Made by a program: the position numbers and the translations under genes | Source: DATBFX01 sp036558305 | Lineage (GTDB): Bacteria; Chloroflexota; Chloroflexia; Thermomicrobiales; UBA6265 | DNA length: 8,823 nt | Reading direction: 5' to 3' | NCBI GenBank assembly: GCA_036558305.1 | Contig: DATBFX010000273.1 | Coordinates: forward strand, 1 to 8,823 | Notes under the pieces: model-generated | What the model was told of the DNA's origin: nothing | What the model saw: only the letters and a program-made list of their open reading frames with translations | The model's database searches: none | Shown here: piece after piece, positions 1-5,713 of the stretch | Numbering within the stretch: the stretch's first letter is position 1 | Layout: every line of letters begins with the position of its first letter

Positions 1-290
1 GGCCGGCGCGACGCCGTCGCTTGCGGAGAGGTGGCGCATCGACATCCCGTGGTGGTTCCGTCCGGCAAACACCGCGCAACCGCGGCGGGGTTAGGGCCGA
101 GACCCATCCTCGCAACCGCCCGGCGGGCCGTCCATCCTCCCACGTGGTGCTTTTGTCACCTCTTTATCGGTCAATTGGTCGCGCCGTCGCGGGCACCGGC
201 GAGTACTTCCCGATGCCGCCTGGGATGGTCGACCGGGTCAGAGCTGTGCCGCCGAGAGCCCAGTCTCTTGAGAGGCCAGCATTTGCCTGT
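1..290. other. gene-free left edge, no recognisable gene
   Basis: I find no reading frame here with recognisable protein features on either strand. It lies downstream of the minus-strand bactofilin-like gene, whose TAA stop is at 291-293. The stretch contains two small dyads: GCGACG-C-CGTCGC at 8-20 and TCTC-TT-GAGA at 264-273. Neither is followed by a T tract, so I do not call a terminator. On the minus strand a GGGAGG box precedes an ATG, but that frame closes after 14 codons. The base composition is as GC-rich as the rest of the window, apart from a slightly AT-richer patch near 150-180. Confidence 0.5.
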
Positions 291-1232
291 TTAGCCCGCC
301 GGCGCCACCGTCGCGGGCGGCACCGCACCGGCTGGTTGCCGACTGCTTACGCCGCGATACCCCAGGTAGACCAACGCCCCGGACCCGAGCCACCCCGCCA
401 GGAACACGATGAGCCCGCCGATGAACGGCACCAGACCGACGATCTGGAAGATCAGCAACCCGATGATCGCCGCCAGGACGAGCCGGCCCCGCGCCGCCAC
501 CGGATCGGGCGTCCGCACGATTGCCAGGCCGAGCAGTGTCCCGGCGACGAGGTAGCCGAGGAACCAGAGCACCGGCATCAGGAACACCAACGTCACGATC
601 CCCAGCGGAATGCCGATCACGGTGAACAAGGCGAGCACCGCCAAAATCGGCAACCCGATCCAAAGGATCAACGCCGTCAACAGACTCGGTCCGGGCCTCC
701 CGGTCAAGACCGCCGCCGCGCCGACGAGCTGGCGCGCCCCGAAGACCGCGAAGAGGATCCCCGCCACGAGGATGACGATCGTGAAACTGAGCCAGAAGAG
801 GAACGAGAAGATGAACGAGCCCCAGCCGAAGGAGACGTTGACCCATTGCGATCGCTCGTGGATGTCACCCGTCACCGTCGCGGCCGGATCGCGATTGAGA
901 TCGCTCCGGATCAGCGTCACGTCCTTGACGACCGCCGTCGGTCCGAGGTTGAGGGTGCCTCGCACCACAAAGACCTCCGAGTCCACCCGCCCGTTGACCG
1001 TCGCCGTGCCATCGACGACGACCAGCGCGTCGCGAACGGTCCCATCGATCGTGACGTCGTTGCGGACGCCGACCACCGTGTCGAGTTCCTCACCCTGCTG
1101 GATCGTGATCGGGCCGTTGACGCGCACCAACACGTCGTCGTCGTCGTTGCGGTCGGCGTTGCTCTGCGCGGCAACCGAGACCGGCCAGAACAGCAACGCG
1201 ACCGAACCCAGGAGAAGGAGTCGCCGGATCAT
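291..1232 (-). CDS. bactofilin-like polymer-forming protein fused to a multi-pass membrane domain
   Basis: This is a 313-residue envelope protein. Residues 1-22 look like a signal peptide: positive MIRR, a hydrophobic core, and cleavage after VAA. Residues about 50-122 are short repeats of the form V-x-V-x-G-T-V (DGTVRDALVVVDGTATVNGRV), typical of bactofilin-type beta-solenoids that self-assemble. Residues 139-164, 184-206, 207-238, 250-272 and 273-292 are hydrophobic enough to be membrane segments. Chloroflexota and other bacteria commonly carry this exported solenoid plus membrane C-terminus arrangement, usually labelled polymer-forming cytoskeletal protein; the function is not known. The frame is open for 46 more codons upstream, but I chose ATG at 1230-1232 because GGAAAGGA sits 7 nt before it and the signal peptide begins there. 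It lies 174 bp downstream of the REC protein on the same strand and may be co-transcribed with it. Confidence 0.85.
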   Translation of the reverse strand: MIRRLLLLGSVALLFWPVSVAAQSNADRNDDDDVLVRVNGPITIQQGEELDTVVGVRNDVTIDGTVRDALVVVDGTATVNGRVDSEVFVVRGTLNLGPTAVVKDVTLIRSDLNRDPAATVTGDIHERSQWVNVSFGWGSFIFSFLFWLSFTIVILVAGILFAVFGARQLVGAAAVLTGRPGPSLLTALILWIGLPILAVLALFTVIGIPLGIVTLVFLMPVLWFLGYLVAGTLLGLAIVRTPDPVAARGRLVLAAIIGLLIFQIVGLVPFIGGLIVFLAGWLGSGALVYLGYRGVSSRQPAGAVPPATVAPAG

Positions 1233-1239
1233 GGTGGGA

Positions 1240-1247
1240 TCCTTTCC
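1240..1247 (-). promoter_or_regulatory. ribosome binding site deciding the bactofilin-like start
   Basis: GGAAAGGA read on the minus strand lies 7 nt before ATG 1232. It favours this start over the upstream in-frame start at 1370, which would put a non-hydrophobic Gly/Arg-rich extension in front of the signal peptide. Confidence 0.6.
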
Positions 1248-1301
1248 GCGTAGCGACCACGGGAAACCGCAACGGCCAGGTGCGATGATCCCGCCGCCTC
1301 C

Positions 1302-1325
1302 GCCGCCCGGGCATTCCCGGGCGGC
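1302..1325 (-). repeat. perfect 10-bp hairpin between the REC gene and the bactofilin-like gene
   Basis: The arms at 1302-1311 (GCCGCCCGGG) and 1316-1325 (CCCGGGCGGC) are exact complements with a 4-nt loop. On the minus strand it lies after the response regulator stop and 70-93 nt before the bactofilin-like ATG. There is no following T tract, so it is not a canonical terminator. It could be an RNA-stability element, an attenuator in a two-gene transcript, or a protein-binding dyad. Confidence 0.5.
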
Positions 1326-1406
1326 CAAACGGCGCGTCACCATCCTAATCCGCCGCGTCAAGGAGTACACATCGCGATCGTGGCACGACTGAAGCGCCGC
1401 TCCTGG

Positions 1407-1787
1407 TCACATCCTGATGGACCGGTAGATGACCTCGATCAGCTCGTCGATGTCGAAGGGCTTGCGCAGATAGCCCACCGCTCCCATTCCGACCACGCCC
1501 GGCGCCGTGGAGGCCGTCGAGCAGACGATGACCGCCGCGCGCGGCTCGGGCTGTCCCCGGTACGCGGCCAGGAAGGCGTACCCATCCATCACCGGCATCC
1601 GCAGGTCGAGCAGGATCGCATCGGGCCGAACCGAATCGAGCGCCGCCAATGCCGCCGCCCCGTTCGGCGCCGTCGCAACCACGAATCCCTCGTCGACCAG
1701 CGCCGCCTCGACCGCGTGCCGGATCGCCGGCTCATCGTCTACGATCATCACGCGCACGAGTTTCGCCACCGTCGTCGACCGCTCCAC
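1407..1787 (-). CDS. stand-alone receiver-domain (CheY-like) response regulator
   Basis: The protein is a single phosphoacceptor REC domain of 126 residues with no output domain, so it probably works by protein-protein contact after phosphorylation by a histidine kinase encoded elsewhere. Visible motifs are the acidic pair D17-D18 (MIVDDEP), the phosphorylated aspartate D61 (ILLDLRMPVMDG), the switch Ser/Thr at 90-91 (VIVCST) and the conserved lysine K109 (YLRKPF). The size is that of a CheY/Spo0F-type protein. The start is uncertain: GTG at 1787 gives the longest frame, while GTG codons for residues 7, 11 and 13 and ATG at 14 are alternatives. A perfect sigma-54 promoter sits 61-75 bp upstream (1848-1862), which suggests control by an NtrC-type activator such as the one at 2412-3782. 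It precedes the bactofilin-like gene on the same strand. Confidence 0.88.
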   Translation of the reverse strand: MERSTTVAKLVRVMIVDDEPAIRHAVEAALVDEGFVVATAPNGAAALAALDSVRPDAILLDLRMPVMDGYAFLAAYRGQPEPRAAVIVCSTASTAPGVVGMGAVGYLRKPFDIDELIEVIYRSIRM

Positions 1788-1847
1788 CGCTCGTCACCCG
1801 CTGAAGCGGTCCGACTCCAGGTCCAATGAGAGCAGTTCAAACTCTAC

Positions 1848-1862
1848 GCAAAACGCGTGCCA
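1848..1862 (-). promoter_or_regulatory. sigma-54 (-24/-12) promoter of the REC-domain regulator
   Basis: Read on the minus strand this is TGGCACG-CGTT-TTGC, identical to the sigma-54 consensus TGGCACG-N4-TTGC with the invariant GG and GC at the right spacing. The predicted transcription start is about 1836, giving a leader of roughly 48 nt before the GTG at 1787. It lies in non-coding DNA, points at the gene, and has a GGTGTA-type dyad at 1890-1903 upstream. An NtrC-family activator is encoded nearby. The match is seen directly; its function is inferred. Confidence 0.75.
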
Positions 1863-1889
1863 GGCGCCGCCGCACCCGGCCGCCCGCGC

Positions 1890-1903
1890 GGTGTACGTGC
1901 ACC
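1890..1903. promoter_or_regulatory. near-perfect dyad, possible activator site upstream of the sigma-54 promoter
   Basis: GGTGTACGTGCACC is a 14-bp palindrome with one mismatched pair. Its centre is about 60 bp upstream of the start predicted from the sigma-54 promoter at 1848-1862. It shares the GGTGTA half-site with the dyad at 3840-3862, but here the halves are 2 bp apart rather than 9, so equivalence is uncertain. Confidence 0.35.
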
Positions 1904-2001
1904 ATGGCACAGGACTTGCATAGTCAACATTCGAAGGGGCGGGTGTCCAAAACCGGCCCGGTATCTTCACAAGTCGATCTGCTCGGGGCTGCCCCAACGG
2001 A

Positions 2002-2017
2002 GCGCTCTTCGGAGCGC
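2002..2017 (+). repeat. stem-loop with C(UUCG)G tetraloop
   Basis: GCGCTC-TTCG-GAGCGC is a perfect 6-bp stem. On the plus strand the loop is the extra-stable cUUCGg tetraloop. No plus-strand gene follows nearby, so a role is unknown. Confidence 0.4.
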
Positions 2018-2116
2018 ACATCGTCGCGGTCCAACCCGGCTCCATCTGGGCCGCGACTCAGCCTCTGGAGCCACCAACTACCTCCGTATCCTCTTCCGGC
2101 CCTTGAGCAGGCCCGA

Positions 2117-2146
2117 CGGGCGGGCGACCATCCGGTCGCCCGCCCG
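2117..2146. repeat. perfect 13-bp hairpin with 4-nt loop
   Basis: The left arm 2117-2129 (CGGGCGGGCGACC) and right arm 2134-2146 (GGTCGCCCGCCCG) are exact reverse complements around ATCC. No T tract adjoins on either side. It lies about 265 bp beyond the stop of the NtrC-type gene. It could stop or stabilise transcripts, or be one end of a dispersed palindromic repeat. Confidence 0.55.
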
Positions 2147-2237
2147 AACCGGACACATCGACTTGCCCGAATCCATCGTCGCCTCGTCTCAAACCATCGC
2201 GAAAAATGACTCCCAGGGTTGGCCAACGTCGCCCGGT

Positions 2238-2339
2238 GCGCGGGGCCTCTAGCCCCGCGCTTAACCGACCAAGCCGGCTGAAACCGTCTGCCGACGGGAC
2301 CACCACGCGTTTTCAGCCCCATCGGGGGTTTGGTCGGTT
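2238..2339. repeat. two-hairpin palindromic element (REP/MITE-like)
   Basis: The first hairpin has arms GCGCGGGGC (2238-2246) and GCCCCGCGC (2252-2260), exact complements with a 5-nt loop. Directly adjoining is a longer interrupted hairpin: AACCGACCAA (2263-2272) pairs with TTGGTCGGTT (2330-2339), and GGCTGAAA (2276-2283) pairs with TTTCAGCC (2311-2318). Between these inner arms is a further small stem, CCGTC/GACGG (2284-2297). Compact, non-coding and between genes, it has the form of a dispersed repeat unit. It lies 73-174 bp downstream of the NtrC-type gene and might serve as its transcript end. Confidence 0.5.
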
Positions 2340-2411
2340 CCGCGCGGTGGGTGCCCTTTGGTCATTCGCCCTGCGCACCAAGCGGCGTCCGACACCGTCT
2401 CATCGCGCCTT

Positions 2412-3782
2412 CTACAACCCGAACGCTTCGACGCGCTTCTGCAATTCTTCGAACTTCAACCCCAGCATCGCCGCCGCCGCGACGCGGTCGCCGCTGTTGA
2501 GGTTGAGGGCTTCCGTGACCGCCTGCCGCTCGACGTCCGCCATCAACTCCGTCAACCGCGTTCCCTCGCGCAATCGCTGACTGAGGTCGATGAAGCGGCG
2601 ACTGTCGGCGCCCGTGAAATTGATCTGTGCCTCGGTGATCACCCCGGCCTGGGACAACACCACCGCCCGCTCGACCACGTTCTCGAGTTCGCGCACGTTT
2701 CCCGGCCAGTGGTACGTCCGAAGGAGGTCCATCGCCGCCTGGCTGATCCGCGCCGGTGGCGCCCCCGGTGCCGAGCGATGCTTGTGCAAGAAGTGCTCGA
2801 CCAACAGTTGGATGTCGTCGCCCCGATCGCGCAGCGGCGGCAGATAGATCGCGATCACGTTCAGCCGATAGTAGAGGTCCTCGCGGAAACGGTTTTCCGA
2901 GATCTCGTGCGGCAGATTTTTGTTCGTCGCCGCGATCACCCGCGTGTCGATCTTGACCGTGATCGAACCGCCGACCCGCTCGAACTCCCGCTCCTGCAAC
3001 ACCCGCAACAGTTTCTTTTGCGTCCCCAGCGACATCTCGCCGATCTCGTCGAGGAAGATGGTCCCCTTGTTCGCCATCTCGAAGCGCCCCTTGCGCTGGG
3101 CGATGGCGCCGGTGAACGCCCCCTTCTCGTGGCCGAAGAGCTCGCTCTCCAGCAACGTCTCCGGCAGCGCCGCGCAATTCACCTTGATCAGCGGGCCGCG
3201 CGCGTAACCGGAGTTTTTGTGCAAAATCGTCGCGACCAGTTCCTTGCCGGTCCCCGTTTCGCCCGAGATCAGCACCGTGGCGTCGGACCGCGCCACCCGC
3301 CCGATCGTCTTGTAGACCTCCTGCATCGCTGGGCTGTTGCCGATCAGCACCTCCTCCGGGTCGCGTTCGCCGAGTCGCGTCGAGAGCGCCAGGACCTGGT
3401 CGTTCAGGTTCTGCCATTCGAAGTAGCGCTTGACGGTGATCGCGACGTCGTCGACGTCGAACGGTTTGGTGATGTAGTCGTAGGCGCCGTGCTGGATCGC
3501 GTCGATCGCGGTCTTCGACGACCCGTGCCCGGTAATCACGATCACCGGTAAGGGGTTGGCTTGTCCCCCACCCGCCTCCCGCAATACGTCGATCCCGGTC
3601 TTACCGCCCGGCATCATCACGTCCATCACGACCAGATCCGGCCGCTCGTCGGCGCCGGCCAGTGCCGTCTGCACCTCGACCCCGCTGCTCGCTTCGGCGA
3701 CGTCGTATCCCTCGTCGACCAACAATTCGCGGAGAACGTTCCGCAGATCGGGGTCGTCGTCGGCGATCAAGACTCGTGGCAT
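2412..3782 (-). CDS. NtrC-family sigma-54-dependent response regulator
   Basis: This 456-residue protein has the full NtrC layout. The REC domain (1-120) has D8-D9, phosphoacceptor D54 (VVMDVMMP), T84 and K106. The AAA+ domain (about 146-375) has Walker A GETGTGKE (174-181), the sigma-54 contact loop GAFTGA (221-226), Walker B TIFLDEIGEM (241-250), arginine-finger region RFREDLYYRLNV and WPGNVREL (359-366). The C-terminal Fis-type helix-turn-helix (about 425-456) is divergent: the recognition helix reads KFEELQKRV where family members usually carry basic and Ser/Thr residues. It should remodel sigma-54 RNA polymerase by ATP hydrolysis at -24/-12 promoters. I start at ATG 3780-3782 (MPRVLIADDD) rather than the upstream GTG at 3812, since REC domains begin this way. 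No kinase adjoins. Likely targets are the sigma-54-like promoters at 1848-1862 and 3897-3911. Confidence 0.93.
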   Translation of the reverse strand: MPRVLIADDDPDLRNVLRELLVDEGYDVAEASSGVEVQTALAGADERPDLVVMDVMMPGGKTGIDVLREAGGGQANPLPVIVITGHGSSKTAIDAIQHGAYDYITKPFDVDDVAITVKRYFEWQNLNDQVLALSTRLGERDPEEVLIGNSPAMQEVYKTIGRVARSDATVLISGETGTGKELVATILHKNSGYARGPLIKVNCAALPETLLESELFGHEKGAFTGAIAQRKGRFEMANKGTIFLDEIGEMSLGTQKKLLRVLQEREFERVGGSITVKIDTRVIAATNKNLPHEISENRFREDLYYRLNVIAIYLPPLRDRGDDIQLLVEHFLHKHRSAPGAPPARISQAAMDLLRTYHWPGNVRELENVVERAVVLSQAGVITEAQINFTGADSRRFIDLSQRLREGTRLTELMADVERQAVTEALNLNSGDRVAAAAMLGLKFEELQKRVEAFGL

Positions 3783-3799
3783 CGTTTGGAAACCCCTAG

Positions 3800-3812
3800 G
3801 TGCCTTTGGCAC
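3800..3812. promoter_or_regulatory. small dyad in the leader of the NtrC-type gene
   Basis: GTGCC-TTT-GGCAC is a perfect 5-bp dyad 18 bp before the ATG at 3782, in the predicted 5' leader. It could be a hairpin affecting translation or a small operator. It resembles neither a known riboswitch nor a terminator. Confidence 0.3.
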
Positions 3813-3839
3813 GGAGATAGTCGGCCGAAACGGATGTTC

Positions 3840-3862
3840 CGGTGTACCGAGACTCTACACCG
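3840..3862. promoter_or_regulatory. GGTGTA-N9-TACACC dyad in the divergent promoter region
   Basis: The arms CGGTGTA (3840-3846) and TACACCG (3856-3862) are exact reverse complements 9 bp apart. The centre is about 72 bp upstream of the start predicted from the sigma-54-like promoter at 3897-3911, a usable distance for an NtrC-type activator. The same dyad covers the predicted -10 box of the activator gene (3852-3857, minus). Occupancy could therefore activate the small gene and repress the activator. This assignment is inferred from position. Confidence 0.5.
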
Positions 3863-3880
3863 ACTGGCGCACCTCGACAA
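3852..3880 (-). promoter_or_regulatory. predicted housekeeping promoter of the NtrC-type gene
   Basis: Read on the minus strand, TTGTCG (3875-3880) and TAGAGT (3852-3857) are 17 bp apart, each a 4/6 match to the sigma-70 consensus. The predicted start is about 3845, giving a leader of roughly 62 nt to ATG 3782. The -10 box lies inside the dyad at 3840-3862. Confidence 0.45.
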
Positions 3881-3896
3881 CTTCGGCGCGCTCCGC

Positions 3897-3911
3897 TGGC
3901 ACCGCCTGTGC
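3897..3911 (+). promoter_or_regulatory. sigma-54-like (-24/-12) promoter of the small Cys protein gene
   Basis: TGGCACCGCCTGTGC matches TGGCACG-N4-TTGC at all fixed positions but two, with the invariant GG and GC at correct spacing. It lies in intergenic DNA pointing toward the gene at 3990. The predicted start is about 3923, leaving a leader of about 67 nt. The adjoining divergent gene encodes a sigma-54 activator, and a 23-bp dyad lies upstream at 3840-3862. Confidence 0.6.
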
Positions 3912-3973
3912 GCTGTCGACAACCGCCGAACGCCAGGCTGTGGCGTCGGTACCGAACCGACCGTACGACGCGC

Positions 3974-3980
3974 GGAGGAG
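3974..3980 (+). promoter_or_regulatory. strong ribosome binding site of the small Cys protein
   Basis: GGAGGAG ends 9 nt before the ATG at 3990. It fixes the start of the 68-codon gene inside a much longer open frame that begins at 3561 antisense to the NtrC-type gene. Confidence 0.75.
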
Positions 3981-3989
3981 GACCCGGCG

Positions 3990-4196
3990 ATGTGTCTCGA
4001 TTGTGGATGCGGAAAACCAAACGACGACCACGGTGATCCCCGTCACATCACCATGAAGCAGGTCGAGGACGCCGCCAAGGCGTCGGGCATCCCCGCCCGC
4101 GAGGCGGTCCAAAACATCCAGAGCGGGTTCCAGCAAGCGCAAGGCGGTATGCAATCCGGATCGGACGCGATGAGCGCATCGAGCCAGCAAAGCTAG
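3990..4196 (+). CDS. small conserved cysteine-containing protein (MCLDCGCG)
   Basis: The protein has 68 residues. The N-terminus MCLDCGCGKPNDDHGDPRHI has Cys2, Cys5 and Cys7 plus His14 and His19, which could bind a metal such as zinc. Next is a predicted amphipathic helix (TMKQVEDAAKASGIPAREA), then a low-complexity Gln/Ser/Gly tail (residues about 44-68). I recall similar short MC-DCGCG...HGDPRHIT proteins in other high-GC bacteria, but no function is established and I could not search. A strong GGAGGAG box and a clean intrinsic terminator support a real, separately transcribed gene. It is divergent from the NtrC-type activator and has a sigma-54-like promoter and upstream dyad, so it may be a main output of that regulator. 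Confidence 0.82.
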   Translation: MCLDCGCGKPNDDHGDPRHITMKQVEDAAKASGIPAREAVQNIQSGFQQAQGGMQSGSDAMSASSQQS

Positions 4197-4215
4197 ACGC
4201 CGAAGTTCGACAGGC

Positions 4216-4253
4216 GGCCGGGCGTGTAACCGTCCCGGCCCCTTTTCTTTTTG
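4216..4253 (+). terminator. intrinsic terminator after the small Cys protein
   Basis: The stem GGCCGGG (4216-4222) pairs with CCCGGCC (4234-4240) around an 11-nt loop that can form two further C-G pairs. It is followed by a T-rich run (TTTT-C-TTTTT, 4243-4252). It sits 20 bp after the stop at 4196 and separates this gene from the peptidase gene. It is the only canonical hairpin plus T-tract terminator I see in the window. Confidence 0.82.
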
Positions 4254-4375
4254 TCCTCCTTTTGGCTCCGGGCCGGCGCGCCTCCATTGCCATCCTCCCG
4301 TTCCCGTTACGCTTTTCCCCGCTCCGCACGGACCGGTGAGGAGCGACGACGGGTTGAGGGTGAGGGCCGGAGCTG

Positions 4376-5656
4376 ATGGCTATGCAGGCGGATATCGCGC
4401 GCCGGATCGCGGATTCGGTCGAGCGGCGGCGTGACGAACTGTTCGAACTCGTGCGGGAGTTGGTCCGCGTTCCGAGCGTCACCGGCGACGAGGGCGCCGT
4501 TCAGGCATTCGTGGCGGAGCGGATGGGGGAGCTTGGGCTGGCGGTGGACGTTTGGGAGCCCGATGCGGCGGAGTTGGCCCCGTATGCCGAGCACGTGGGC
4601 GCGTTCGCGTCGCTGGCGGGGCGGCCGAACGTGGTCGGCAGGCTGCCTGGGGCCGGGAGGGGACGGTCGCTGATCCTCAACGCCCACATCGATACCGTCG
4701 AATCGGGTGACCCGGCGCGGTGGAGTCATCCGCCCTTTGCCGGCGAAATCGCCGGCGGCCGGCTCTACGGTCGGGGCGCGTGCGACATGAAGGCGGGTCT
4801 GGCGACGCACCTGGGCGCGCTGGCGGCGTTGGCGGATGCCGGTCTGCGACCGTCGGGCGAGGTGATCGTCCAGAGCGTCATCTCCGAGGAGGACGGCGGG
4901 GCGGGGACGCTGTCGGCGATCCTGCGCGGGTACCGGGCCGACGGAGCGATCATCACCGAACCGACGAACCTGACCGTGATCCCGGCCCAGGGCGGATCCC
5001 TCGTGTTCAGACTGCACGTGCCGGGGAGGGCGGCGCACGCCTGCGTCCGGGACGAGGGGGTCAGCGCGATCGAGAAGTTCGCGCTGCTGCACCGGGCATT
5101 GCTGGAATTCGAAGCGGTGCGCAACGCGGCGATCGATCACCCGCTCTACGCACACATCGCCAACAAGGTGCCGATCAACATCGGTGTGGTGCGCGGCGGC
5201 GGCTGGCCGTCGTCGGTGCCGGAATCGCTGATCGCCGAAGGGCGAGCGGGTCTCGTGCCCGGTGAGGACCTGGCGGCGTTTCGGCGGCAGTTCGTCGCGG
5301 TCGTCGAGCGAGCGGCGGACGAGGATGAATGGCTCAGGCAAGCGCGACCGCGGGTGGAGTGGTTCAGCGGTCAGTTCGCGCCGGCCGAGGTGCCGCAGGA
5401 TTCGCCACTGGTGAACGAGGTGGCGCGGGCCCATCGCGCGGTCACGGGTCGGGCAGCCAGCCTCGATGCCGCCACCTACGGGGCGGACATGCGGCACTTC
5501 CTCATCTTCGGGGGGACCTCGTGCGTAATGTATGGTGCGGGCGATGTTCGGCTCGCGCATTTTACGGACGAGTCGGTGCCGCTGGAGGACGTCGTAACGG
5601 CGACCAAAACCGTGGCCGTGGCGATCGCGCGGTGGTGCGGCGTCGAGGAGGGCTAA
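4376..5656 (+). CDS. M20-family metallopeptidase / deacylase (ArgE/DapE-like)
   Basis: This is a 426-residue cytoplasmic, probably di-zinc hydrolase that removes an acyl group or amino acid through an amide bond. Family motifs are intact: H104-x-D106 (NAHIDT), bridging D137 (GRGACDMKAG), catalytic base and ligand E171-E172 (ISEED), acidic ligand E195 (IITEPT), dimerisation-lid histidine H221 (RAAHAC) and C-terminal ligand H395 (LAHFTDE). The length is normal for ArgE, DapE or N-acyl-amino-acid deacetylases. The exact substrate cannot be told, and with no arginine or lysine biosynthesis genes nearby I give no symbol. GGAG at 4368-4371 precedes two close starts: ATG 4376 (4-nt spacing) and ATG 4382 (10-nt spacing); the second would remove two residues. 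It is isolated by the terminator upstream and a 186-bp gap downstream. A weak TTGCCA/TACGCT pair (4287-4313, 15-bp spacing) could be its promoter. Confidence 0.9.
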   Translation: MAMQADIARRIADSVERRRDELFELVRELVRVPSVTGDEGAVQAFVAERMGELGLAVDVWEPDAAELAPYAEHVGAFASLAGRPNVVGRLPGAGRGRSLILNAHIDTVESGDPARWSHPPFAGEIAGGRLYGRGACDMKAGLATHLGALAALADAGLRPSGEVIVQSVISEEDGGAGTLSAILRGYRADGAIITEPTNLTVIPAQGGSLVFRLHVPGRAAHACVRDEGVSAIEKFALLHRALLEFEAVRNAAIDHPLYAHIANKVPINIGVVRGGGWPSSVPESLIAEGRAGLVPGEDLAAFRRQFVAVVERAADEDEWLRQARPRVEWFSGQFAPAEVPQDSPLVNEVARAHRAVTGRAASLDAATYGADMRHFLIFGGTSCVMYGAGDVRLAHFTDESVPLEDVVTATKTVAVAIARWCGVEEG

Positions 5657-5690
5657 GCCCGGAATACGGTCGCGAATGCTCGGGGGATTC

Positions 5691-5707
5691 GCACAGAAAA
5701 TCTGTGC
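5691..5707. promoter_or_regulatory. perfect 17-bp palindrome upstream of the Crp-like gene
   Basis: GCACAGA-AAA-TCTGTGC has exact 7-bp arms. It lies just upstream of the predicted promoter elements of the Crp/Fnr-like gene and 35 bp after the peptidase stop. Without a T tract it is not an obvious terminator. It has the size and symmetry of a dimer-binding operator. It does not match the E. coli CRP site TGTGA-N6-TCACA or the FNR site TTGAT-N4-ATCAA, so the binding protein is unknown; autoregulation by the Crp-like protein is one option. Confidence 0.55.
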
Positions 5708-5713
5708 AAAACA

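Larger units (their letters stand above)
1788..2411. other. 624-bp gene-free region with promoter elements and hairpins
   Basis: It lies between the two minus-strand regulator genes and holds no convincing coding frame. From right to left it contains a two-hairpin repeat-like element (2238-2339), a perfect 13-bp hairpin (2117-2146), a UUCG-type stem-loop (2002-2017), a dyad (1890-1903) and the sigma-54 promoter of the REC gene (1848-1862). No U-rich terminator is visible after the NtrC-type gene. The hairpins may mark the 3' end of that transcript. Confidence 0.6.

Noticed and set aside
21..1253. 410-codon plus-strand frame opposite the bactofilin-like gene
   Set aside because: It is a repetitive Arg/Asp/Gln/Glu shadow of the solenoid and membrane gene, with no plausible start signal or domain.
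1381..1395. sigma-54-like TGGCACG-N4-AAGC on the plus strand
   Set aside because: Spacing fits, but it would transcribe only the antisense of the REC gene, the TT of the -12 box is missing, and one such match is expected by chance in a window this size.
2358..3551. 397-codon plus-strand frame opposite the NtrC-type gene
   Set aside because: It mirrors the conserved AAA+ coding sequence; composition is Arg/Asp/Gln/Val-rich and no family is visible.
5691..5707. Palindrome as a terminator for the peptidase gene
   Set aside because: It is followed by AAAACATGGG rather than a T tract, and lies close to the next promoter, so an operator is more likely.
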